A DNA stretch of 34,951 bases from Armatimonadota bacterium (GCA_023511535.1 JAIMBK010000033.1:1-34951), one strand, 5' to 3'; numbered from the stretch's first letter, positions 7,600 through 15,940 are shown. The notes: generated by a model not told the origin, from the letters alone. Numbers and translations are program-made.

Positions 7600-7854
7600 G
7601 TGAGCGGGGTGAGAAATGAAAAGATGTACCAGCTGAGGCTCACGATGGGCCTCAGTCAGCGTCAGGTAGCCGAGGCCGTAGGGATCAGCCAGAGCTCCTA
7701 CGCGATGATTGAAGGCGGCCACCGCCACCCCCGCAAGGAGGTGGAGAAGAAACTGGCCGACTTCTTCGGCGTGACCGTGGACGAGCTTTTTTTTGGCCAG
7801 GAATATCACGATACGCAATTAGGTGAAGGTGAGCCGGAGATGCCTGGCACGTGA
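7600..7854 (+). CDS. Small XRE-family regulator
   Basis: This 84-residue protein is almost entirely a Cro/C1-type helix-turn-helix: MGLSQRQVAEAVGISQSS, then YAMIEGGHRHPRKEVEKKL and FFGVTVDELFFG. The start is uncertain; GTG at 7609, with AAGGG about 9 nt upstream, is as likely as GTG at 7600. It is driven by two tandem promoters and diverges from another XRE repressor, a cI/cro-like arrangement. The next gene downstream is a large surface protein 199 bp away on the same strand, so it may affect that operon. This link is inference. Confidence 0.82.
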   Translation: MSGVRNEKMYQLRLTMGLSQRQVAEAVGISQSSYAMIEGGHRHPRKEVEKKLADFFGVTVDELFFGQEYHDTQLGEGEPEMPGT

Positions 7855-8053
7855 GAGCCCGGCGGGTAAAGACAGCGCCGCTCCTGCCGGAAATGTTTTT
7901 TTAAAGGGCTTTCCGCGCGAGGTATGGGCTCTAAGGACTGAAAGAGAGAGATAAAGGGGGTGATGGTGAAACGAGAGGTGGGAAGGTGAGTGAGAAACTC
8001 GCGGTGGTTACCAAATGTCAGGAAAATTTTAAATAAGGAGGGTAATTGGTAGA

Positions 8054-11000
8054 GTGAGTGTGATTGGTTTGAGCAAGTCTGCTAAACGCGCGCGCAAGGC
8101 GATTTCCGTCATTGCAGTCCTCGCCTTACTTCTGGCGCTTTTGCCGGGAGTGCCGGCGTGGGCATCTCCTGTTGGAAGCCCAAATATTACAGCCGCCAAC
8201 GATAAGGCGGGGGCGACCACCGACTACACCGCGAATTTCACAGCCACCAGTGGCATTCAGCCGGGGGACCAAATAACTGTAATTTTCGCTACTGGTTATG
8301 TCGTCTCGCAACAGGCAGTAGCCAAGATTGTGTACGACAACAAGACTTATACTCCGGCTAGCGTAATTGTCGCAGGTACGATCGTCAACATTTTGGCACC
8401 TGCTGAGCTCGAAGTAGCGAACGGCGGTTCGGTGAGTGTTGCGGTATACGGCGTAACCAACCCCAAGGAAGCTAAGACCTACCAGATTGCAGTAAAAACG
8501 GCACGCGATACGGACGCAGCTAAAGCTCCCGTCACCATCCAGCCCGCAGACCCGGCCAAGCTGGTCATTGACGGTCTTACCGATGCCGACACTTCCAAGG
8601 ATGGCATCCAGGTGACGGCCGGATCGAGCCAGAACATCACGGTTAAGCTCACTGACCAATACGGCAATGTAACGACGAACAACACAGGCAAGGACATAAA
8701 GGTGAAGCTGAGCGACACCGATCCCGAAGCCAACTTCGAAAGCGGCCAAACGGCCGAGGTCACTATATATGAGAACTCCTCCTGGGCTACCGAAACCTGG
8801 ACCGTGCCCCAGAAGGTCGGCACCTACACCCTTACTGCCGAGGACGTGACCCAGAATGCCAGCAAGCTGATGCAGGCTGCTTCGGTGGCGGTGGAGGTGG
8901 TACCGGCCACTCCGACCAAGGCCGACATCATCGGCCCGGGCTACCTGGACGTGAACCAGGAGGGCACCTACACCATCACCCTGAAGGACGAGTACGAGAA
9001 CTCTGCTACGGCACCTAGTGGTGGTATCCAATTGACCCTCAGCACCAGTCCTTCCGACGGCGCCACCTTTGACCCGAACCCCGTCACCGTAAAGGCCGAT
9101 GAGAGCAGCGCCACCTTCAAGTTCAAGAGCAGCAAGGCGGGCATGTACACCATTACTGCTTCCGGCGCAGGCGTATCCGGTAGCAAGAAGGTGGCGGTCG
9201 GCGTGACGGTGCTCAACAAGCTCGCCGTGAGCGTTCCGGCCAGCGGCGATGTGGGCATCGCCAGTGAGATCACCATCGAACTGAGGGATCAGTCCGACAG
9301 GCCGTTTGTTGCACCGAACGACCTGACAGTTAGCCTGGGCTGCGACAAGACCGGTACCTTCTACGACAAGCCCTCAAACGGCACACGCATTACATCCGCA
9401 ACCATCCCTAAGGGCCAGAGCAGCGTGAAGGTCTACTACGTGCCCGGCACCACGGCAGTGGGCGCCCACAAGCTGACCTTCGAGGTTGATCAGGTCCTGA
9501 GCGACGGGACACCCACGCTCGACAAGGTGCGCGCTGAGGCCACCATCAACGTGGGCACCGGCGCCGAGCTCAGCCTCGTGGTAAGCCTGCCAACCTTCAC
9601 CGCCGGCCAGCGGGGCGAGGTTACCATCACCGTTATGGACCGCTACGGTAACGGTGTTCCTGCGGGCCCGAACGGCCGTGTGGTCTACCTGGAGACTGAA
9701 AGCCCGACCGGCAAGTTCTACGCTGCTGCTGAGGGCGGCGACCCGATCACCCAGGTGACCATCCCGGCAGGGCAGGCCAGCGTGAAGGTCTACTACGTGG
9801 ACACTGAGAGCTGGACTAAGAAGGCTATGGCTGATGGTTGGCTTGCGGAGAACAGTGTGCCTCTCTGCGCCCGCGACGCCTACTGCTACACCGTGGCTTT
9901 CCGCACCGAGGGCGTGATCGGCTACTCCGACAAGGCCGTGGTCAACGCCGCCGAGGCGAAGGCCATCACGCTCGACCTGGCGCAGCAGGAGCAGCAGGAT
10001 GTGTACGCGCTGCCTGATTCGGTGTTTCGCCAGATCGACTCGCAGATCGGTGCTACCGACCTGATCGGCATTGCCAAGATGCGCGTCGGTGTGGTCGACC
10101 AGTACGGCAACCCGGTGCCGCAGAACACGTTGCTCCGCATCTCGGTGAAGGACGACTCGCCATCGGCGTTCCTATTGTATGATTCCGTGGTGCTAGGGTA
10201 CAGTAAGTGGGCTGACGAGTGGCAGGCCGGGCTCGTGGTGACTGCGCCCGGTACCTACAAGGTGACCGCCACCGCGGGCGGGTTGACCGGCGCTGAGAAG
10301 CAGGTGACCTTCGAGCAGCCATCCCTGGAGATCGTAGCTCCGGCAACGGCGCTTCCCGACGACCGCGTGCCGGTGACGGTAAAGCTCACCAACCTCTGGG
10401 CCTCCGGCCGCGACCTGACGGTAAACCTGGGTACCAGCACGAATAACAGTGCCTTCTATGCAACGGACCAGACCGCGGAGCCCATCACGCAGGCAGTCAT
10501 CCCGGCATATGAAAGCGAAGTCACCGTCTACCTCGAGAGCGACGACCCGCTGGGCACTGCGGTGGAACTTACCGCCTCCATCGCCGACCTCAACCTGACG
10601 GCCAAGGCGACCGCCACCCTCGGTAGAGGTCCGAACGACGTCACGACGCTGAGCCGCGGCTGGAACATCGTCTCCACGCCGTGGGTGCTGGCGGACGGAA
10701 AGAACACTATTGACCAGATTTTGGAGCATCCGGAATACGTGGAAGGGGCCTACGGGTACACCGACGGCCAGTGGTTCGCGGTGACCAGCGCCGACCCGGA
10801 CACCATGGTGCTGCGCCCCCTGGAAGCTCTGTACGTAAAGCTCAAGGGCGAAACCGGGGCGACCTTCTGGGCGAAGCGCGGCCTGGGCACGCCGCCGGTA
10901 AGGCCTCTTGCCGCGGGCTGGAACCTGGTTGGCAACCCGGCAGATGAAGACAAACCAGTTAATGAGGCACTGTCCAGTATCAGCGGCAGCTACGCGGTGG

Positions 11001-11146
11001 TCATCAGCCCGGAACTGAATCAGGAGGGCTGGGTGTATACGCCGCAGCAGCAAACGGGACATGATTTCAAAATGTATCGCGGCTACTGGGTCTATATGAC
11101 CACATCCGGCAATCTGGCCGGCCAGGCGATGCCGCCTGTCGAGTAA
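8054..11146 (+). CDS. Large exported surface protein with Ig-like repeats
   Basis: This 1030-residue protein starts at GTG with AAGGAGG 11 nt upstream. A signal peptide (KRARK, a Leu/Ala-rich core, cleavage near AWA-SP at about residue 36) marks export. The body is a chain of beta-sandwich-like repeats with the linker motif LTDQYGN/LKDEYEN/VMDRYGN/VVDQYGN, as in Ig-like domains of bacterial surface proteins. Three units share FY-x(7-9)-IT-x(2-3)-IP-x(5)-V-x-VY near residues 435, 555 and 800. The C-terminal 160 residues carry two LxxGWNxVxxP motifs (about 870 and 955). There is no SLH domain, sortase signal or TM anchor. An SLH protein follows 13 bp later. It is probably an S-layer or sheath component held by that partner (inference). 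Confidence 0.85.
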   Translation: MSVIGLSKSAKRARKAISVIAVLALLLALLPGVPAWASPVGSPNITAANDKAGATTDYTANFTATSGIQPGDQITVIFATGYVVSQQAVAKIVYDNKTYTPASVIVAGTIVNILAPAELEVANGGSVSVAVYGVTNPKEAKTYQIAVKTARDTDAAKAPVTIQPADPAKLVIDGLTDADTSKDGIQVTAGSSQNITVKLTDQYGNVTTNNTGKDIKVKLSDTDPEANFESGQTAEVTIYENSSWATETWTVPQKVGTYTLTAEDVTQNASKLMQAASVAVEVVPATPTKADIIGPGYLDVNQEGTYTITLKDEYENSATAPSGGIQLTLSTSPSDGATFDPNPVTVKADESSATFKFKSSKAGMYTITASGAGVSGSKKVAVGVTVLNKLAVSVPASGDVGIASEITIELRDQSDRPFVAPNDLTVSLGCDKTGTFYDKPSNGTRITSATIPKGQSSVKVYYVPGTTAVGAHKLTFEVDQVLSDGTPTLDKVRAEATINVGTGAELSLVVSLPTFTAGQRGEVTITVMDRYGNGVPAGPNGRVVYLETESPTGKFYAAAEGGDPITQVTIPAGQASVKVYYVDTESWTKKAMADGWLAENSVPLCARDAYCYTVAFRTEGVIGYSDKAVVNAAEAKAITLDLAQQEQQDVYALPDSVFRQIDSQIGATDLIGIAKMRVGVVDQYGNPVPQNTLLRISVKDDSPSAFLLYDSVVLGYSKWADEWQAGLVVTAPGTYKVTATAGGLTGAEKQVTFEQPSLEIVAPATALPDDRVPVTVKLTNLWASGRDLTVNLGTSTNNSAFYATDQTAEPITQAVIPAYESEVTVYLESDDPLGTAVELTASIADLNLTAKATATLGRGPNDVTTLSRGWNIVSTPWVLADGKNTIDQILEHPEYVEGAYGYTDGQWFAVTSADPDTMVLRPLEALYVKLKGETGATFWAKRGLGTPPVRPLAAGWNLVGNPADEDKPVNEALSSISGSYAVVISPELNQEGWVYTPQQQTGHDFKMYRGYWVYMTTSGNLAGQAMPPVE

Positions 11147-11159
11147 AAGGAGGTAGATT

Positions 11160-12941
11160 ATGCGCAGGCAGTACATCGGAAGAGCATCGGTTCTCTTCGT
11201 GGTGGCTGCCCTGCTGCTGGCAGTTACGGGTGGGGGGATGGCCCTGGCCCAGGGGACATCCCCCCCGCCACTGCCACAGGATTTCTGGGGCAGCGTGAAG
11301 GATGCCTACGGGCAACCGGTTTTAAGCGGTACGGTGGAAGCCTGGATGAACGGTGAAAAGCGGGGTGCAATTTCCATTGTTAACGGGCAGTACGGTGGCC
11401 CCGGAGGATTTGATCCGCGGCTGGTCGTTCAGGGAACAAGTGAGGAGATTGGGAATCCGATTGAGTTCTACGTTAACGGGTTAAAAGCTGACCAAACGGC
11501 AAATTATACTCCGGGCCAGGTGGCAACCAGACTTGATTTGACTGTTTCGGAAGCCCCACCGCCCCCCGGCGACACCGACCCGCCGGAAGTGAGCGCCACC
11601 GACCCGGTTAACGGGAGCACTAACGTCCCGGTGAACAAGGAGATCAAGGTCACCTTCAGCGAGGACGTCAAAGAAGGTAGCGCTTACGGTGAAGTCTCCT
11701 TAAAAGACGCCGGCAATAACCCGGCCGCCATAACGAAAAGCATCAGCGGCAAAGTCCTGACGATTAAACCCGCCAGCCTTGCCTACAGCACCAAATACAC
11801 CGTGACCGTCCCGGCCGCGGCGGTGGAGGACCTGGCGGGCAACGCCCTGCCGGCAGCTTGTGTCTTCGCCTTTAACACCTGCGCTGCTCCTTCATCCGGA
11901 GGCGGAGGCGGCGGCGGTGGTGGAGGCGGCGGAGGCGGTTCAGCCGCCCAGGATAAGGTGGAAAAATCCATTTCCGCCGGCACCGAAACCGTTATTGAAA
12001 TAACCGGTAAATTAAAGGTACGGGTTCCTTCCGGCGCGGTAACCGGGAACAATCCCTCGGTGGTGGCTGAACTGCTTAGCGACAGCAGGGCGGAAGGCTC
12101 TGGCATGACCCTGCTTAGCCGGGTGATGGACGTTTCCCTGAAAAATGGCGAGCTCAAGGGTGAAATCACCATTATCCTCTCCTATGACCGGGACAAGCTC
12201 GGCCAGGACCGGGAACCGGCCGCCTTCTATTATGATGAGCAGGCGGGCAAATGGGTGAAGCTGGACGGCACCGTGGACAGCAGCAATGGAACGGTGACCG
12301 TGACGGTGGACCACCTGACCATGTTTGCGGTCTTTGCCGTGGCTAAGCAGGAGGAGCAGCCGCAGCCCAAACCAACTCCGGTGGTTGCCTTCAAAGATAT
12401 GCAGGGCCACTGGGCGGCCGAAGCAGTGTCCAAGCTGGCTGCCATGGATGTAATCAGCGGTTATGAGGACGGCGCCTTCCGGCCCGACAACCCGGTCACC
12501 CGGGCGGAAATCGCTTCTATTGTAGTCCGGGCGCTGAAGCTGCCGCCGGCGGATGAGCCGGTCCTGAACTTTACCGATAACAGCGCCATCCCGGACTGGG
12601 CCCGCAAAGCTGTTGCGGCGGCGGTCAAGAGCGGCCTGGTAAAGGGGTATCCCGTCCAGGGCGGGGTGGCCTTCAAGGCCGGTAATTCCATCACCCGGGC
12701 CGAACTGGCGGCCATCTTAAGCCGCGCGTTGACGCAGAAACTGGGTGCCGTCAGCGGGCAGCCCCCGCAATTCACCGATGCGGCGGAAATTCCGGCCTGG
12801 GCGAAGGACGCGATTAACACTGCCGCCGCGGCCGGCATCGTGGGCGGCTACCCCGACGGTTCCTTCCGTGCCGGCAACAACGTCACCCGGGCGGAAGCGG
12901 CGTCCATGGTTCTACGCTTACTGGATAAGATTGCCGAATAG
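11160..12941 (+). CDS. SLH-domain surface protein with Big_5-like domain
   Basis: This 593-residue exported protein has a signal peptide to about residue 30 (ALA-QG). A short carboxypeptidase-regulatory-like segment follows (WGSVKDAYGQPVLSGTVEAW). Residues about 138-240 form a Big_5/SbsA-like Ig domain (PPEVSATDPVNGSTNVPVNK). A run of 14 Gly at about 247-260 links to a beta domain (about 265-395, ending TVTVDHLTMFAVFAV). Three SLH domains follow (starting about 411, 470 and 538; FKDMQGHWA, FTDNSAIPDWA, FTDAAEIPAWA, each ending in TRAE). SLH domains bind pyruvylated secondary cell-wall polymers. AGGAGG precedes the ATG, and the gene is 13 bp after the large repeat protein, so the two are an operon. 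Confidence 0.92.
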   Translation: MRRQYIGRASVLFVVAALLLAVTGGGMALAQGTSPPPLPQDFWGSVKDAYGQPVLSGTVEAWMNGEKRGAISIVNGQYGGPGGFDPRLVVQGTSEEIGNPIEFYVNGLKADQTANYTPGQVATRLDLTVSEAPPPPGDTDPPEVSATDPVNGSTNVPVNKEIKVTFSEDVKEGSAYGEVSLKDAGNNPAAITKSISGKVLTIKPASLAYSTKYTVTVPAAAVEDLAGNALPAACVFAFNTCAAPSSGGGGGGGGGGGGGGSAAQDKVEKSISAGTETVIEITGKLKVRVPSGAVTGNNPSVVAELLSDSRAEGSGMTLLSRVMDVSLKNGELKGEITIILSYDRDKLGQDREPAAFYYDEQAGKWVKLDGTVDSSNGTVTVTVDHLTMFAVFAVAKQEEQPQPKPTPVVAFKDMQGHWAAEAVSKLAAMDVISGYEDGAFRPDNPVTRAEIASIVVRALKLPPADEPVLNFTDNSAIPDWARKAVAAAVKSGLVKGYPVQGGVAFKAGNSITRAELAAILSRALTQKLGAVSGQPPQFTDAAEIPAWAKDAINTAAAAGIVGGYPDGSFRAGNNVTRAEAASMVLRLLDKIAE

Positions 12942-12984
12942 CCCTTAGATTTATAACTCAGGTTTATAATTGACAAGAAGCGGA

Positions 12985-13023
12985 CAGGAGGCGCGTGATA
13001 CTGTTGGTGCCTCCTGCTTTTTT
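12985..13023 (+). terminator. Rho-independent terminator of the surface-protein operon
   Basis: CAGGAGGC (12985-12992) pairs with GCCTCCTG (13009-13016) around a 16-nt loop, followed by a T-run at 13018-13023. It lies 44 bp after the SLH gene stop. Confidence 0.85.
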
Positions 13024-13031
13024 GGGTGAGC

Positions 13032-13250
13032 TGGTGCCAGGCACTTAACTTATTAACTTATCGAGCGCTCCCCGGCTCCGCGCCGGCGGGGCTTTTTTCA
13101 CTGTCGGTGCAGGTTCGGTATCTAGTTCAGCCCCGCCCCGTGTCAATTTCCCGCCGGATGTGGTATAATACAGCCACAGGAGGAATGAACCCGTGCCTGC
13201 TGCCAGACAGCCCCACCACACCCACGACAAAGGATACAGGGAGCTTCTCT
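13032..13250 (+). repeat. Duplicated rpn 5' region, copy 1 (truncated gene start)
   Basis: This 219-bp segment is nearly identical to 14228-14442. It includes a GTGCCAGGCAC palindrome, a GC-rich hairpin followed by T6, the rpn -10 box (TATAAT 13164-13169), its GGAGG and the first 20 codons of the rpn gene (MPAARQPHHTHDKGYRELLS in one frame). Similarity stops abruptly at GAGCTTCTCT, after which the frame closes. This is the 5' end of a lost or split rpn gene. Confidence 0.85.
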
Positions 13251-13352
13251 AGGACTATACCGGGCGCGAAGAAAAGGTGATTTTGGTGAGTGAAACTGCT
13301 GGAAAAGCAGCATCTTCCCGGGGTATAATATCGCCAGGGGGTGATTATCGCT

Positions 13353-13658
13353 ATGCTCAATCAAATTATTCAAGACGCTGAAAAAATCCTCGGTGTACCG
13401 GCTGAGGTTATATTCAGGGAAGGGTTAAAAAAGTTCCTGCTTTCCAAGATGGAGGAAAACAATAAAATTATTCATGGCTTGAAGAAAAAATACGCCGCTC
13501 AAGGATATGCGGAACTTGAAGAAAAAATCAAGATAGGTAAAATTCCTGAACATCCAACCTGGGAAGATGTCATCCTGTGGGAAGAATTAACCAGACACAC
13601 CGACAAGTTGCGGGATTTGGTCACCCGGCTTGAGGCGGGTGGTGCGGTTGCCTCTTGA
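13353..13658 (+). CDS. Putative TumA-like antitoxin
   Basis: This protein of about 101 residues is predicted helical and charged (AEKILGVPAEVIFREGLKKF, then LLSKMEENNKIIHGLKKKYA). I choose ATG 13353 because AGGGGGTG lies 9-16 nt upstream; a GTG at 13341 would add four residues. It overlaps the next gene by 29 nt, and that gene belongs to the TumE toxin family, so it is probably the cognate antitoxin. The sequence alone does not show a known DNA-binding fold. A TATAAT sits at 13324-13329, but its -35 is poor. The pair sits between two copies of the rpn 5' region and so behaves like an inserted cassette. Confidence 0.65.
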   Translation: MLNQIIQDAEKILGVPAEVIFREGLKKFLLSKMEENNKIIHGLKKKYAAQGYAELEEKIKIGKIPEHPTWEDVILWEELTRHTDKLRDLVTRLEAGGAVAS

Positions 13659-14001
13659 TTTAGGCAGGATAAAAGCACAATACGGGGATATCGTTGCAGA
13701 TATTGAAATTATGGGAATAGGTACGGCCCGAAAAACCAGGGTAGTAATCAAAGACGGAAGCTACCTGGACATCTGGTTTTCCGAATCGGGGCGCTATTCT
13801 TTTCACTGGGAACGACAACACATAGACGGTAAGGTGTTTCGGTTTGACAATGCGCCCCATCACCCTACAGTTAGAACATTTCCTGATCACCTGCACGATG
13901 GAAGCGAAGGTAAAGTCATCGAATCCTGGATAAGCCCGCAGCCTGACTACGCGGTATTCCAGGTGATGGACTTCATTAAAGTAAAGTTATCGGCAAAATA
14001 A
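13630..14001 (+). CDS. TumE-like (DUF6516) toxin
   Basis: This protein of about 120 residues carries the family pattern RYSFHWERQHIDGKVFRFDN, then APHHPTVRTFPDHLHDG (about residues 52-96). The conserved YSFHWE, DNAPHH and FPxHxH blocks identify TumE/DUF6516 toxins, which are encoded next to a small antitoxin. The start is not certain: TTG 13630 and GTGs at 13639 and 13642 are all in frame and all overlap the antitoxin stop. The molecular target is not visible from sequence. The gene looks intact and ends at a strong terminator, in contrast with most other toxin genes nearby. Confidence 0.8.
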   Translation: MRRVVRLPLDLGRIKAQYGDIVADIEIMGIGTARKTRVVIKDGSYLDIWFSESGRYSFHWERQHIDGKVFRFDNAPHHPTVRTFPDHLHDGSEGKVIESWISPQPDYAVFQVMDFIKVKLSAK

Positions 14002-14029
14002 CGGCAATTTATCGGCAACATCAAGAGAG

Positions 14030-14062
14030 GCCGGAAGACCTACAAAAGTCTTTCGGCTTTTT
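14030..14062 (+). terminator. Rho-independent terminator after the TumA/TumE pair
   Basis: GCCGGAAGAC (14030-14039) pairs with GTCTTTCGGC (14048-14057), one G-T pair, 8-nt loop, followed by T5 and a further T-run. It lies 28 bp after the toxin stop. Confidence 0.85.
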
Positions 14063-14101
14063 CGTTTTTTTAAAGAAATTTCAGGAAAGGAGAGAGACCC
14101 T

Positions 14102-14236
14102 ATGCTTTTGCCCAACAGGCGCTGCCGGGATTGCCGCTGGTGGAGGGTGCGCACCGGGTGCGTTCACCCGGAACTGACGGCGTTTTACCGTTGCCAGGCA
14201 ATCATACCGAGAAAATACGGAATCGAATGGTGCTAG
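14102..14236 (+). CDS. 44-residue cysteine-rich miniprotein
   Basis: ATG is preceded by AAAGGAGAGAG at good spacing. The product has five cysteines: C8-x-x-C11 (RRCRDCRWW), C20, C31 and the C-terminal C44, plus basic and aromatic residues, suggesting a small zinc-binding or DNA-binding peptide. The last codons run into the second copy of the duplicated rpn upstream region, and the stop TAG is inside the GTGCTAGGCAC palindrome. I do not recognise a family. It could be the N-terminal stub of a longer protein cut by the duplication, because its end is set by the repeat boundary. Confidence 0.5.
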   Translation: MLLPNRRCRDCRWWRVRTGCVHPELTAFYRCQAIIPRKYGIEWC

Positions 14237-14442
14237 GCACCTCACTTATTAACTTATCGATCTCCCCGGCCCCGCGCCGGCGGGGGCTTTTTTTCACTGT
14301 CGGTGCAGGTTCGGTATCCAGTTCAGCCCCCGTGTCAATTTCCCGCCGGATGTGGTATAATACAGCCACAGGAGGAATGAACCCGTGCCTGCTGCCAGAC
14401 AGCCCCACCACACCCACGACAAAGGATACAGGGAGCTTCTCT
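14228..14442 (+). repeat. Duplicated rpn 5' region, copy 2 (intact gene start)
   Basis: The 215-bp partner of 13032-13250, including the promoter and first 20 codons of the intact rpn gene. The copies are nearly identical from the -10 region onward and differ by small indels and substitutions in the leader. TATAAT at 14356-14361 has only a weak -35 (TGTCAA, 14333-14338). A GC-rich hairpin followed by T7 (about 14260-14293) could end transcription entering from upstream. Confidence 0.88.
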
Positions 14443-15479
14443 CCAGCAAGCGGGCCTTTCTGGGATTAATCAAGACCTTTGTTCGTGAGGAATGGGCGAA
14501 AGACATAGACGAAGACAGCCTGGTGCGGGTGGAAAAGTCCTACATCCTGCAGGACTTCAGCGAGAAAGAAGCAGACATTATCTACCGGCTGAGGGCCAAA
14601 GGTAACGACGTAATATTCTACGTCCTGCTGGAACTGCAGTCCACGGTGGACTACCTGATGCCCTTCCGGCTGCTGCTATATATGGTGGAGATATGGCGGG
14701 ACATTTATCACAACACGCCGGAGGACGAGCGGGAACGCAAAGGATTCCGGCTGCCTGTCATCATCCCGGCGGTACTGTACAACGGGGCGAACAAGTGGAC
14801 CGCCGCCCTGCGGTTCAAAGAAATACTGGCCGGGTACCGGCAGTTTGAGAAGCACATTTTGGATTTCCGGTACATCCTGTTTGACGTGAACCGGTACGAC
14901 GTTGAAGAACTATACCGGGCGGCCAATCTAATTTCCAGCGTATTTGCGCTGGACCAGAGGGTGGGCGCGGGTGAATTAATGGGGCGGCTGCGGAAGCTGG
15001 CCGACGGGTTAAAGAACCTGAGCCGGGACGAATTCAGGCAGTTTGCCGGATGGCTTTCGCACGTGCTCAAATCCAGGCTGCCTGGGCCATTCCAAGAGAA
15101 AGTTGACAGGATAATAGGCGAAGTCAATCCGTGGGAGGTGGAAAAGATGATTACGAACCTGGAAATAGCCCTTGAAGAGATGCAACAGCAGGCAGAAATG
15201 CGCGGATTAATTAAAGGCAGGGCTGAAGGCAGGGCTGAAGGCAGGGCTGAAGGCAGGGCTGAGGGCGAGGCCAGGGGTAAGGTTGAAGCAAAGCAGGATG
15301 CCATCTGCAAGTACCTCAAGAGGAGGTTCGGTGATGTATCTGCCGGCCTGCAGGGGAAGGTCCGGGAAATAACCAGCCTGGAAATACTGGACGGCGTCAT
15401 GGAGGAACTGTTTGCCGCAAACACCCTGGAAGAAGCGCGGGCCATCATCCGGGACGGCATTGAGAGGTTTGGGCAGTAG
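14385..15479 (+). CDS. Rpn-family recombination-promoting nuclease / putative transposase
   Basis: This 364-residue protein starts at GTG with GGAGG 9 nt upstream. The N-terminal half is a PD-(D/E)XK nuclease-like domain: an early HDKGYRELLS motif, D64 in KEADIIYRL, and E83-x-Q85 in VLLELQSTVDY, followed by PFRLLLYMVEIW. Family members (Rpn, formerly transposase_31) are DNA endonucleases that raise RecA-independent recombination. The C-terminal third is helical with the repeat GRAEGRAEGRAEGRAEGEARGK (about 279-299 by codon count) and a final ICKYLKRRFG block. The same C-terminal block recurs as a remnant near 18350, and the gene's 5' end is duplicated upstream. The gene looks intact. Confidence 0.88.
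   Translation: MPAARQPHHTHDKGYRELLSSKRAFLGLIKTFVREEWAKDIDEDSLVRVEKSYILQDFSEKEADIIYRLRAKGNDVIFYVLLELQSTVDYLMPFRLLLYMVEIWRDIYHNTPEDERERKGFRLPVIIPAVLYNGANKWTAALRFKEILAGYRQFEKHILDFRYILFDVNRYDVEELYRAANLISSVFALDQRVGAGELMGRLRKLADGLKNLSRDEFRQFAGWLSHVLKSRLPGPFQEKVDRIIGEVNPWEVEKMITNLEIALEEMQQQAEMRGLIKGRAEGRAEGRAEGRAEGEARGKVEAKQDAICKYLKRRFGDVSAGLQGKVREITSLEILDGVMEELFAANTLEEARAIIRDGIERFGQ
15216..15263 (+). repeat. 12-bp tandem repeat inside rpn
   Basis: Four tandem copies of GGCAGGGCTGAA (the last ending in G), encoding Gly-Arg-Ala-Glu four times. Repeats at this position typically vary in number between copies of such genes, so this is a likely length-variable site. Confidence 0.9.
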
Positions 15480-15488
15480 GCGATAGCC

Positions 15489-15566
15489 ATGGAGAGCCTC
15501 GGGATCAGGGAAGCGCTGACCATCGAGCAAGCTTTCTGGCAGAGCAAGAAGGAGCGCAGGCTCTGA
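15489..15566 (+). pseudogene. Fragment of an Rpn-type C-terminal region
   Basis: A 25-codon frame ending in EQAFWQSKKERRL. The DNA coding for FWQS(K/R)KERRL recurs almost unchanged at about 18228-18258, where it is followed by YELREKAIRGEVSAL, as in Rpn-type C-terminal regions. Here it stops at TGA immediately after. It is a remnant downstream of the intact rpn gene. Confidence 0.5.
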
Positions 15567-15610
15567 GGGGCGCATCTCACTTAACGGAGCCTGGGACTTT
15601 GTATTGAACG

Positions 15611-15829
15611 ATGACTACCCGCTGGGCCGTGGAAATGGACCCGGCCCAAATGCTGCAGATCGTTTTTAACCAGCCGGTGAAGATAGACGGGAATACCCGC
15701 TGATGAAAGGCGAAGCGGGGGAGGATCCGAAGCAGGTCTTGCAGCAGAGCATTGAAGCAGTGAAAGAAGTTGAGGACAAGTCACTGCAGCAAGACTTGCT
15801 GGCCGTCATGGGGATTTTGTGGAGAATCG
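15611..15829 (+). pseudogene. Truncated gene pieces, possibly Rpn/DUF4351-like
   Basis: Two short frames meet at TGATG: a 30-codon piece (15611-15703) and a second beginning MKGEAGEDPKQVLQQSIEAV, then DKSLQQDLLAVMGILW. The second resembles the middle of Rpn-type or DUF4351-type proteins, but the match is from memory of the pattern only. It is cut at 15829 exactly where a 52-nt palindromic hairpin begins, so the reading through WRIGG is artificial. Confidence 0.4.
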
Positions 15830-15880
15830 GGGGACACCTTACTGAATTTCCAGTAAGCATAATTCAGTATGGTGTCCCCC
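15829..15880. repeat. 52-nt palindromic REP-like hairpin, copy 1
   Basis: GGGGGACACCTTACTGAATT pairs with AATTCAGTATGGTGTCCCCC at 19 of 20 positions around a 12-nt loop. A second copy at 16806-16857 differs at one base. A half copy, GGTGTCCCCC, follows at 15891-15900. Such elements are typically moved by REP-associated (RAYT/IS200-like) transposases; none is in the window. Confidence 0.9.
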
Positions 15881-15940
15881 GAATTACCATGGTGTCCCCC
15901 GAATTACCACAATGAGGCTACGGGCCTTTTATGAGTTGTC

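Noticed and set aside
6138..7854. Complete prophage or conjugative element suggested by the ImmR/ImmA-like pair
   Set aside because: No integrase next to it, no structural, relaxase or transfer genes; at most a regulatory remnant.
8126..9031. 301-codon minus-strand frame opposite the large surface protein gene
   Set aside because: The plus strand has a signal peptide and repeated domains; the minus frame has no motif and no start signal.
11899..11940. Run of 14 glycine codons as a possible assembly artefact
   Set aside because: It uses a mixture of GGA, GGC and GGT codons and keeps the frame between two recognisable domains, as real linkers do.
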